NCBI GenBank assembly: GCA_015680685.1
Contig: MNCI01013660.1
Location: forward strand, 27,191-91,190
Source of the DNA: Gnetum montanum
Taxonomy: Eukaryota; Streptophyta; Gnetopsida; Gnetales; Gnetaceae
DNA: 64,000 bases
Reading direction: 5' to 3'
Both the position numbers and the translations under genes were made by a program. Under the pieces are notes generated by a model. That model had not been told where the DNA came from. It saw only the letters and a list, made by a program, of their open reading frames with translations, and did not search any database. Position 1 is the stretch's first letter; every line of letters begins with the position of its first letter. Below, piece after piece: positions 11,696 to 22,290 of the stretch.

Positions 11696-13660
11696 TACCC
11701 CCACGATTGAATGAAAACTCGTCCTCGAGTTCCTTAAAAAATATTGGGAAGGTATGGGATTATTGACCGAATGAGAACTGACAGTGATAGAAAATAATAA
11801 ACTCAAAGTGCTCGGTGAATAGATTGACAAACATATTACAACATTGGTGTTCATGTCCTTTGTAGTGAACACTGTACATAGATGACATCTAGACCCTCAT
11901 TCGATAGCTTGAAGGGAAAGAGAGAGAGAAAAGAAAACAAGGCGTGTTGCTACCGATGTTAGAAATGTGCACTTTGTTGTTCATCCATAGCCACATGAGA
12001 AAACTTTTTCCTTGCTTAAACGCTCCAGCTCCAGTGCATATAAGTGCTTCCTCCTATCCTAGTCCATTATTTGTGTAATTGCTATTTGTACACATAACAC
12101 AGTCACGAATTAGCAAGGATAGATAAGCCATAATGTAGTTGATACCTTGCCTCGATATAAGCACATTGGCTGGGTTGTGGGTATGGCAGATACTTGGTTA
12201 GAGGCTTTTAATTGATAACTACCCAAGGTGTAGGGGTGAGATAGGTGATTGAATGAAAAAAATTATGATAGGGCCCCCATGACTAAGAGTAAACCTCTGG
12301 TAGCGATAGGGTGGAAAAGGTAAAGGAACAATGAAGATGAGGAAAATAACAATGGTAAAGCCAATAAAATGGATGTCATGGATGAGGATGAAACAAAAAA
12401 TGGTTGATTGCAAAGAATGTTTAAGGGAAAGAACTTAACAATTGCACCAAAAAGAAATGTTAATGGGTCCTCCCCAAAAGCAGGCTCATGCCTTTTATGC
12501 CTTGATAGACCTGCAAACCAAAGAGTCCGTAGGCTCTTGGAATGACATATGGAAATAAAGGTTAGGAACTTACCCACAAGAGTTTACCAAAGACTAAAAA
12601 TGCATCAACCAACACGTAGACTAATCATAAAATCGGCAATGAGGTGGAATATGGAAAGAAATATGGAAGGGGAGGAGGGAATGGAATAGAATCCCAAGAG
12701 CAAGGTTGTGTAAAGTCCCTTGTGTATTATGTGGTTAAGGTGACTAAATAAAATTCATCCCAAGTCTGGACTCACTAACCACATCTAGTGACCTCACATC
12801 AATACATTTGACCAACCCATCCTCATGAAGCAACAAGAATGCATCCATCGAGTCACCACCATTCTAAGGAGAGAAAGATAGGAAAGCAGGAAGTGAGAAA
12901 GAGCTTTAGGTAGAGGGAACCTCCATGCATGGGTAAAATGTCTTTCCAGTGCCATAATTAGTGTTTGCAGCCCATGTTTCTTTAGTATGTCTAAGGGGTG
13001 TGCTTTGAATTCCCACTAGGTTTTTTTTGCATGCGAACCACACCAAAGACTTATTTAGATTCATACAATTTCCTAATATTTGGTCAATAATGGAATGGTA
13101 GAAAACCCATAAAAAGAATCCAAGTACACAAGAGAATAGCCAACACAAATGCATCGAATCCCCTTGAAGTCACACCCTTTTCAACCATTGAATCCCTAAT
13201 TGGTTTGAAGAATACCAAGTCACCAATTCATTAATAAGTTTATTTAGAAAAATGGACAGTATAGTTCCAAAGCCAAAGGAGACCACAACATTGAATGGAT
13301 GAATGGATGACATGGACTCATTACCTGTTTTATCAAAAGAACCATATCTTAGTATCAACATTGAAGATCAAAGGTAAAAACCAAACATTAGCAATCAACA
13401 TTATTAGAGTTCAAGCCACCATCATGAGCACTTATTATATGACAAATGAAAGTAAATCAAACAAAGAAATAGTAAGAAAGTGAATGATGGTGTAAAACAA
13501 AAATAAGTAAAATTGAAAAGATGTGTAAAACAAAAATATGTAAAACAAAAGTACAAAAAGAGCGAATGGCTTAGAACGGTTACCATTAGTGGCCATCTCC
13601 CCCATAACTGAGTTGGAAGGAGGATATCCAAAATAGCAAGCAAGGTTGTCCACCAATAGA
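11696..13660 (-). other. Element C 3' internal region, no intact gene
   Basis: Reverse complement of A's 6572-8479 region, including the polypurine tract complement TACCCCCAC at 11696-11704 and the GTGGGGGAGATGG-type segment near 13590. Short readable frames (12219-12577, 13422-13656) are hydrophobic, low-complexity by-products of T-rich DNA. Confidence 0.7.
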
Positions 13661-13663
13661 GGT

Positions 13664-14910
13664 AATATGGATACTGGCTATTTGGTTTGTTGAATGTTGA
13701 CCAAAAATTTCTTATCTAGGCTCTCAGGTTTGTAAATCATCATAACTCTTGAAGGAAAAGTTGCATGAATAATATAAGGTCCTTCCCACAACGTTTGAAA
13801 TTTAGTGCGTTGTGGCATGTGTGTGGGGTTCCAATAAAGAACCTTATCTCCTGGTTGGTACTTAACTTTTCTAATTTTCAAGTTATGATGTTATTTATTA
13901 AAAGCATTATGTAATTCATTAGATGATAGGGTGACTAATATATTCTCATCTAGTAGGTTAAGGCTCATTAATCGTCTGTTTTGTGCTAGATTAAGGTCAA
14001 GGTTGAGATCACATGCCGTAGATAGTGTACGGAGTTCTGCTTGAATAGGAAGCATTGGGAGTTTTCTGTACACTAACTCGTAGGGAGAGTAGCCTATAGG
14101 GAGTTTCCATGTGGAGCAGTATGCCAAAAGATCATCGTTCAATTTGGTGCTCTAGTCTCACCTATATTTGCAAATGGTTCTTGTCAATATTTTTGTAATC
14201 TTCCTATTGGTTACTTCGGCTTGACCATTCGCTTAAGGATGGTATGGTGTTGTTAGTTTGTGTTCTACTTCTAAGTGTTGCATTAACTTTCGAAAAGTCA
14301 CACTTGTAAAATGTGTGCCATTGTCAGAAATAAGTGCACAAGGCACACCAAACCTGTTAATGATTTGTTGTTGAAAAAATCATGCACCGGTAGATAATGT
14401 ACAATCCATAACAACGACTGCTTCTGCCCATTTTGTGAAATAGTCAATGGAAACAACAATGTAGGATTTTCCATTGGACATTGATGTAATAGGCCCCATA
14501 AAATCAATTCCCCATATGTCGAAGGGTTGTAAAGGTTAAATCCATTATTGTGGACCCTCCATCCTAATAGTCATTCCCCCATCACATTGGCAGTGCTCAC
14601 AAGATTGGACGAAATGATGAGTGTCCTGGAACAATGTAGGCAAATAATATCCTATAAGAAATATTTTAATGGCTATTTGTCTTGTAGCGTAATGACCCCT
14701 ACAAGGGCCTTCATGTGCATCTTGGAGAACTCTTAATTGACCTGCATCAAGAATACACCATCAAACCAAGCCATCGGGATACACTTTATAAAGTTGTTTG
14801 TTGATTTCCATAAAATACTTGGCTCAGTAAAGAAACTATTGTTTCTTTTTAATGTCTAACTCTTGTGGTGTTTTTTGTGTAAGGAGATAGGTAAGAATGC
14901 TAATATACCA
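13664..14910 (-). pseudogene. Element C integrase, degenerate but catalytic residues largely kept
   Basis: The C-terminal module reads KIRKVKYQPGDKVLYWNP then WEGPYIIHATF (13678-13881), the gypsy GPY/F-type module. A further block (13891-14142) contains YSPYELVY. The catalytic core shows the first Asp in the WGIDFMG-type motif near 14500, the second in ISDNGTHF near 14330, and the Glu in NGQAEV near 14220, preceded by a CAA-to-TAA stop. This is the best-preserved active site of the three integrase copies here, yet the frame is broken in several places. Confidence 0.85.
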
Positions 14911-14928
14911 ATTTTTTTCCATGGTTAA

Positions 14929-15420
14929 TTAATTATTTACTACACCTGCAAAGAGGAATTCATCAGGAAAGTGATCAGAAAATGGATATTCATCCTCTTT
15001 GTTGTCCCATCTTAACTGAGATAAATGATTAGCAACAATATTCTTGGTGCCTTTACGATTAATCATTGTAAGATTGAACTCTTGTAAGATTATAAGCCAT
15101 CGTATGATGTGAGGGCTCATCGTTGGTTTATTCAGTAGGAACCGAATTGCACTATGGTCTGTGTGTACAAATACCTTATAGCCCAATACATAGTGCCTAA
15201 ACTTATCTAGTGCAAACACCACAACCATTAATTCCTTTTCCGTTGTGGTGTAATTGAGTTGTGCACTAGAAATACTTCGACTTGCACAGTGGATGTAATA
15301 GTGTCATTTTTGGTCATCTAACTGTGTAAGTATGGCTCCTAAAGCAAAGTTGGATGCGTCAGTCATTATATGGAAGGGTCTGGACCAGTTAGGACCTTGT
15401 AAAATAGGTGTTTCTACAAG
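14929..15420 (-). pseudogene. Element C RNase H domain
   Basis: A readable block (14929-15228) runs from MVVVFALDKFRHYVLGYKVF through TDHSAIRFLLNKP to IVANHLSQL. The N-terminal half (15230-15420) holds the equivalent of PFHIMTDASNF and YTTTEKEL in the adjoining frame. Order and motifs match element A's RNase H. Confidence 0.85.
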
Positions 15421-15423
15421 GTT

Positions 15424-16270
15424 CTATTTTAAATTTTGAAAGGCTAACTCACATTCTTTAGTGCATTCGAAACTTACGTCCTTTTTCATTAGTTCAACCA
15501 ATGGTTTTGCAACCCTTGAAAATTTTTCTATGAATCTCCTATAATAGCCAGTGTGTCCAAGGAATGATTGGATGTCTTTTATAGTTTCAGGTTGATGCAT
15601 GATTCCTTGCATAACTTTAATCTTTTCGGGGTCTACCTTTATTGCTGTTTGTGAAATCTTATGCCCTAATACTATGCCTTCTTGGACCATTAAATGGCTT
15701 TTTTTTTGAGTTGAGGCTTAAATTGGTTTCAACACATCATTTTAGTACTTACTCTAATCAATCCAATGCTTGATTGAAGTTCACTCCATAGGTAGAGAAA
15801 TCATCCATGAAGACCTCCACACCATTTCCTATTTACTGCTGGAAGATACTTAGAACCAAATGTTGAAATGTTGCAGGAGCATTGCACAAGCCAAACAACA
15901 TCTATTTGTATGCAAATGTCCCCCAAAGACTTGTGAACGTGGTCTTGGCTTGGTATTTTGGTACTATTTGGATTTGATTGTATCCACTATATCCTTCTAG
16001 AAAACTATAGTAGTGATGCCTTACAATGGTTTCTAAGACCTGGTCAACGAATGGCAATGGAAAGTGGTCTTTGAATGTTGCCATGTTTAGTAGCCTAAAG
16101 TTTATACACACCCTCCATTTAGATTCCTTTTTAGGCATAATAACTAATGGACTAACCCATTCACTATCAGAAATGGGGTAGATGAACCCATCTTTTAGAA
16201 GTTGTTCAATTTCTTCTTTAACCACTTGCTTCAGCTTTGGGTTCAATCGTCTCTATAATTTTCATCAAGG
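15424..16270 (-). pseudogene. Element C reverse transcriptase domain
   Basis: Two readable blocks, 15902-16246 and 15424-15690. The first carries WVSPLVIMPKK, KDHFPLPFVDQVLE and motif A as FLEGYSGYNQI, where the catalytic Asp of copies A and E is Glu. The second carries VLGHKISQT and SFLGHTGYYRRFIEKFS, the RT connection region. Between them, near 15800-15830, motif C reads VFMDDFSTYG with both Asp residues intact. Frame breaks lie between the blocks. Confidence 0.88.
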
Positions 16271-17290
16271 CTTCATGGAGGGATCAGTGTAAATCCTATG
16301 TTGGCATATCCTAGGGTCTATCCTGGTTAATTCTTGATATGATCAAGCGAAGGATTTTGATCATTTGTTCATCATTTTTAGCAGTCTCTCTTTTTGTTGA
16401 GGAGCAAGCCTAGCATTAAGAATTTCCGGTTTTTCATTTTTGAGAAATGTGTACTCCATACCAATGGGTAATGATTTTAACTCCAAGGGCTCTTACTTAA
16501 AGTTGTTAGGGATTTCCAACTTTTCCCAGTTGATATTTTCAATGTCGAGACTTGGAAGTTGGTGATGGACTTGCTCTAATGTGTCTATACTATCGATGCA
16601 AGTGTAAGTCAAACCCTCAATTGGTTCCATGCATATAGTTGAGTTGCTCTCCTGGTCAGCTATTAGTGATTAGGTGCCTTCCTATGTTGTGGCTGCTGCA
16701 TACAACATCTTTGTATGTTGTTGCTTGTGCACACTGGTTGCATGCAGGCAATGTTAAACATTGTACAAACTAGGACTTTTGCACGCAACTACACCCGATG
16801 TTACTATATGCGATGCACAGAACTTTCTTCTTCTTGATCTTTCTAAACGTATTTTCCTTTGATATTTCTAGGGAAAGATCATGTATTCCTAAGCGTGCAT
16901 CAATTGTGCTTAGCCATGCTCTTCCCATTATGATTGGGAAGTCCTCCTTATGATTGTTGACTTGAATCATTAGGAAGTTGGCTAGATATGACCATCCATA
17001 AAAAATGGTAACAATGTCCTCCACTAGTCCTAATGAGACAGTGATGGACTGGTCAACCAGCTCTAAATGAATGTTACTCTTTTTTAGTGGAGGCAGGTTC
17101 TAGGCTTTGTACATTTCTTGAGAGATTAAGTTGATACTAGAACTTGAATCCAAAAGAGCTTTGCACGGCTCATTTCCAATGATTTGTAAATATATGAGGA
17201 CTCCTAGGATCAGATAATTTCCTAGGAAGATGATCAAGCTTAATCCAATCGGTAATGGCATGCGTTAACATGACCATGTGTGTTGAATGT
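16270..17290 (-). pseudogene. Element C protease domain and protease-RT linker
   Basis: The complement reads LIYLQIIGNEPCKALLDSS (around 17170), giving Asp-Ser-Ser at the active site, then HLELVDQSIT, and DFPIIMGRAWLSTIDARLG in 16770-17024. The linker 16270-16760 matches A's 3409-3880. Residue order equals that of A and E, so this is the same retropepsin-like protease with a stop after the MYKA segment. Confidence 0.8.
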
Positions 17291-17299
17291 GGCCTTTGG

Positions 17300-19786
17300 T
17301 CTGAAGGGAGTTCTAAAGTTTTGTATGATGGTGAGGCCTTTGGAGAGTTAGCCGCTTGTGACTACAAGGACTTGGTTGGAATGTTGGTCCTAAAGAAAGG
17401 TCTATTCTTTGTGTGATTTTTTGAACCAACAGTAGGGTGAGGTTTAATAGCCCTTGTAGTGTTACGTTGTTGTAGTTGGGTAGGGAGCTCACCTTGCATG
17501 GCTGGAGTAGGTGGTAATGGAGTTAAGGGTGGAAGAGATGTAGCTGGATGAGAAAGATAGTATGTTTGTTGGAAATCATCCCTAGAAGAAGGAGTTCTAT
17601 AATACTCATGGTTTTGGTAGTGAGGTTGGGGAGCAATGTGACTAGGAGAGTCATGTGGAGAGATTGGCTGCTACATGTAGTATTCATATAGGTCAGGTTG
17701 ATGGTAAGGGTACTGTTGACGTGGTGGTGGTATTCCCCATGATTATGGGTGCTGCCATTGTTGATACTGCTCATTTGGTTGTGGTGGAGTTCCATTTGGA
17801 TAATACATCAAGGGTTGGTAGAACTACCTTGAGTTACCTTGGGGATAAGGTAACCTTCGGGGTGTTTACCTTCTATTTAATTGTGGGTTGAGTGCATACA
17901 CCCCAGACTCCTATAGATGTGAGATTATAAGGCAACATCCCTTAGGATGGTCATATTGGCATATCTCACATCCACCGTCATTGTCTATATCCAAATCCAC
18001 AACCTCTTTGATGATGAAAACTTTGACCTTACCTTTGTTACGTGCATATTCAACTTCTCTCTTTTTTCTCCTTTCTCAATCATTATCTTCCTCTCTAGAT
18101 TCCTCTACTATTTTAGAACTGTTTGAAATCTATTATCTAGGAAGTCCCACATTTGGTCCAACTTTGTCGATACTTCCGATGCAAGTTTTTGAATGGGCAA
18201 GGTTTTCCTATTCAGCATCTCTTTAAGTGATGACTCTTCTTCATCCTCACAAAGTCTAACTCCCTTCTTTTAGAGGGAAGAATCTCTCTCTTTTTCTTAA
18301 CTCACCTTCCTCTTTAGCAACTTGCTTCAACAATCTTTGTACTTGATGGGACCTAAGCTTAGATAGCCTTCCTTGGGCATAAGGCCCAAGGGTTCTTCGC
18401 ATTTCGTGCCTAAGCCCATCTACGAGATGGCGTAGTTGTTCCTTTTGTGAGTAACCATGGCCTGGGTAATGATGTAATAGTGCATAATATTGGCCCATGG
18501 CAACATCTAAGGGTTCATTTCCTCCTTGTTTCCATCCTTGGATTTTCTTTCGTAGGTTAGACACTCGGGAGTATGTTTGATACTTATCATTCAATAGTTC
18601 TAAAATGGTACTCCATCAACGAATGAATTTCATTTCTAAGGGCCAATACCAGCTTTCTGCTTCCTTGATCAGTGTCCATAGAAACAACTTGAGCTTTTGC
18701 CACTCGTTTTCTATATTTTGCAAGGCACATGCATCATGAAATGCTTGCAAATGATTTTTAGGATTAGCATTGTATCCCCCTTCAAATCATGGGATATTCT
18801 TCATGTCCAATATTTTGATCCTACTATCTTTTTGGTGCCTCATTGGGATTCTAACAACCTCAGTTATATCTAGCATACTTTGGGTAGCAAGTAGGGGTTC
18901 ATTGTGAATGTTCTGTCTATGGCGTCTATGATGCCTATGTTGTTCCCTACTCTCCCTCCTCTCATGATGATTTTCTCTAGAATGCCCTTGTTCCCTTTCT
19001 CAGCTGCTTTGTCTATGATTCCTGTTTCACTTACCATTATCCTTATGGCCTTTTTTCCTTACAATTGGGTCCAAATCTTGAAGGAGAGGGTGAAGAAGAT
19101 GATGAAGGTGAAGAAGAAGGAGGACCATCATCGTGATGGTGCCTGCTTCCTTCTCTTCGGTGGTCATCACCTCGATCATAGTTATGATCCAAATGTCCAT
19201 CTTTGTCATGTGTTCGTGTTCCTTTTTCAGACCCTTTGTGTCTATTGGTACTAGAATCTTGGTTATGGATAGTTAAGTGAAGATTTTAATACACAACCCC
19301 TTGACCGAAGTCAATGGGAGGAACATCATTATGTGGGAGACCTCTTGAGGTAGGTTCACCACCCTCATTTTCACTTATGACATGCGGGACATTCTGAGAC
19401 AACTTCCCCTTCATGGATTCATGACATCTCTCCTATTGTAGATCCCTTTGACATTGTGCCTCTATGGGTCGATACTCTCTTAAGTCATGATCATGCATAA
19501 TGTACTCTACCTATAAGTGTTGCATACCAATTTGTGTGAGATCACAAAGGAGCATGCCTGGGACTGAGTGATCAGGAGGTATCACTATATTACCTTCTAA
19601 ATCATGCCAACACAATTGTTCATCCTAGTGGAGGATAAAGGTAAAGTTTGATATATACTCATTGATATGAACGTATGCCATGAGAAACTGTTGAGGGACT
19701 AGTAGATTATCATGTGTACTATGCCTCTGATTGTTCCCTGTATTGGACCTAGGCGGTGACACACTCTTGTAAGAAGAAGGAGACAT
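17300..19786 (-). pseudogene. gag: Element C gag, degenerate
   Basis: The start (complement of CAT at 19784-19786) gives MSPSSYK, matching A and E. The core is readable at 18256-18594 (KYQTYSRVSNLRKKIQGWKQ, then YALLHHYPGHGYSQKEQLRH and YAQGRLSKLRSHQVQRLLKQ). A CCHC-like knuckle near 17900-17960 reads CEICQYDHPKGCC without interruption, spacing Cx2Cx3Hx4C. A Tyr/Gln/Pro-rich tail runs to about 17400. A Ser/Pro-rich linker near 19080 matches that of A. Confidence 0.78.
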
Positions 19787-19905
19787 AATTGTCTATTCAA
19801 TGTGCAATAGTCTTTGTGTCACGAATTGTAAGATAACCAACCCTAAGGGTTCATTCCAATGATGTGAATATTTCCTAAGTTCTAGCTAGCACACAACCAA
19901 CAGAG

Positions 19906-19923
19906 TCCCTGGCAACGACACTA
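19906..19923 (-). other. Element C primer-binding site
   Basis: The complement reads TAGTGTCGTTGCCAGGGA, one base away from the LTR end at 19925. It is a tRNA-Asp type site with G-to-A and C-to-T changes. Confidence 0.8.
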
Positions 19924-19924
19924 A

Positions 19925-19993
19925 TGATGAGTGATAAGGTACCCCTACACTCAACTATATGAATACAAGTGTTCACACATAATCTGCTCATCA
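19925..19993. repeat. 69-bp LTR remnant shared by C and D
   Basis: Starts TGATGAG and ends CTCATCA, so both ends look like LTR termini, with a primer-binding site pointing outward on each side. The first 62 bp are the reverse complement of a U5 end. By eye they resemble D's LTR (complement of 25230-25291, about 9 differences) more than C's own 3' LTR (about 17). The break to the D side falls inside or beside the 7-bp CTCATCA. Confidence 0.8.
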
Positions 19994-19994
19994 T

Positions 19995-20012
19995 TGGCCC
20001 CATTGCCAAGGA
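19995..20012 (+). other. Element D primer-binding site
   Basis: TGGCCCCATTGCCAAGGA follows CTCATCA with one base between. It is a tRNA-Asp type site with one transversion and two transitions from the canonical form. Confidence 0.8.
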
Positions 20013-20127
20013 TGGTGCTAGTTATCTAGATTAGTTATATCATACAAGATCACTGTAACAAGGTATTAACAATATATCTTTCAGGTGAAGACATTAAATT
20101 CATTTAAGTCACACACAATTCAGAACA

Positions 20128-21412
20128 ATGTCTCTTTCACAAGACAGTGATAATGCAACATTTAGTGAGGAAATTCATTGGAGAACCAACGAAGGAATTT
20201 GGAGTACTCAATCTTATGCAGGAGTTTCATATGTTCATAAACACCCCAACGATGCTCAAGGACTTTTGTCATCCAACTTAGACACCTCTAGTGAAGATGG
20301 GACATCCCCAAGAATGGATGACTATTCCTCAAGGGATCAGCGTAGAAATAAAAATTGAACCCATGGGCAAAGTCAAGAACGCCAACATGAACAAAGAGAA
20401 CATTGTCTTGACTCATAAACTTATAACCTACTTAGTGATGATGAATCCCTATTGAACACTAAGAGCCTAATGCATATATAAGAGCCCATTTAAATATCCC
20501 ACAGGCATCGTAAGGAAAGCCATCTACCCAAGCTTGATTTAAAAAACTCTCCCAAGTTTTTAGGAGGTTATGATTTAGATCTGCAACATCATTTACAAGC
20601 CTTCCATGATGCTTGTATATGGAACAATATTGATAATGGATAGCAAAAAATTAAGCTCTTTCCCATGGCACTCGTTGGCCAAGAAAAAGTATGGTATAGG
20701 CCTTTAAAACCAAAATCAATTCAATGTTGGCCAACAATGGTAGAACTCTTTAATAAAAGATATCAAACCTATGCAAAAGTGTAAACCTTGAGGAGACAAA
20801 TCTAAGAAAGGAAACAAGCACAACATGAACCCTTGGAGATGGCCTTAGAAAGATATTATGCACTATTAAACAACTGCGCACACCATGGGTTCTCCGAGGA
20901 GAGGCTAATGTACCATATCATAGATGGGCTCCATAATGAAATAAGGGAAACCTTAGGAATGTATGCCCCAGGTCAACTATATGAACTACGAACCCATCAA
21001 TTCCAAGAGATTATTAAGTAGCTAGCAAAAGAAGAAGGAGAAATGGCTAAATGGGAGAATGTTGAAAAATCTCAATGGGACCAAAATCTCAACCTAACAA
21101 AGGTCCATAATCAGGAAGAGGAAAAATCAACTCACCTCAAGGAGGTGGAACCATCTTTGCCAATAGTACAATCACTAGACGAAATTAAGACAAAGATCAA
21201 TAAGATGATGGAATGGATGCATGAAAAATGTGGAGAATATGCCAATATTATTGGACGTAGAGCCATGATGAACCAAGAAATAGGACAAAATACCACTAGA
21301 AAATCGGAAAGAAGGGTAGAAGAGAATAAGAACTTAATTGTCAATCATACGTATCAATGTAACATTTGCTTGTACGATCACCCCAATGGTCAATGCCTAA
21401 TCTTGTCACATT
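20128..21412 (+). pseudogene. gag: Element D gag, degenerate
   Basis: Begins MSLSQDSDN at the gag start position of the other copies. Readable parts: 20128-20358; a stretch near 20530-20640 with KNSPKFLGGYD and LQAFHDAC, matching IPQFEGGY and LQAFHDAC in A; 20833-21021 with LERYYALLNNCAHHGFSEER and YAPGQLYELRTHQFQEI; and 21043-21414, a charged, probably coiled segment ending in a knuckle CNICLYDHPNGQC (Cx2Cx3Hx4C). In-frame stops at about 20356, 20641 and 21019 interrupt it. No protease, RT or integrase follows. Confidence 0.8.
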
Positions 21413-22290
21413 GACATGAACATTGGGGAAGAATGTTACATCCAGTGTTTATACAAAAATACTATGTTTAATCATAGTGGCAAAAATCCTAGTCATGGGG
21501 GAAGCCACCCCCAAACTGGTTATACCCTTCTTATCATCCGAATCAAAGTGCTTATCAAGTCAAACATCCTATTTCTCCAACCAAGCCAACATCCTCTATC
21601 TCACCACATTATTATCATTCTCCTCAATACCATCAACCCATATCCTCACCAATAGGACCACCACCTTGGGTACCTTACACTTCTCCTCAATTTCAATATT
21701 CTCATCCTTCACATCCTTCTACATTGCCACCAACTATACCTGAGGGATTTTCATCACATCATCAACCCATGAATGTTACGTGTGCTTCTACTATCAACAG
21801 TAGTGGGAACCCTCCACAACATCGAAGGCATCCCTTCTTTAGAAACGACCATAGGAAGGGGTAGCACAGTTTCGAGACCACTACATTTTCCAACTTAGCA
21901 CAAGTCCAACACTATGGTGCATCTTTTTCCTCAAACCTAACTCCTCGTGTTACCTTATAAGGACCACCAATCAAAAATTCAACAATTATGGGGCCCAATG
22001 AATATAGCCATATAGGGAGACATACCAATCCTTGCATACCATCTTATGGTCACAGGTGCCATAGTGGATCAACTCCTTATCAACTAACCTCATCTTCTAA
22101 CTTGCCCCACTATGTCAACTTTAATACAATGTGTGCACCCTAATTTGGATACATTCCAACCACAACATCAAAAGACACCCAGTGGTTTGAATATGACCAA
22201 GTCCCAATATTTCTGAAATTGCATGGATCCAACCCTTCAATTTATTAATTCTTACTATGATCAAAACTTTAGTTATGGGGAATATCCTCC
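21413..22290 (+). pseudogene. Element D gag tail (Tyr/Pro/Ser/His-rich)
   Basis: Low-complexity coding-like tail rich in CCA, CAA and TAT codons, similar in composition to the tails of gag in A and C. It ends near TAGTTATGGGGAATATCC (about 22280). No domain is recognisable. It is followed directly by T-rich non-coding DNA instead of protease. Confidence 0.5.
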
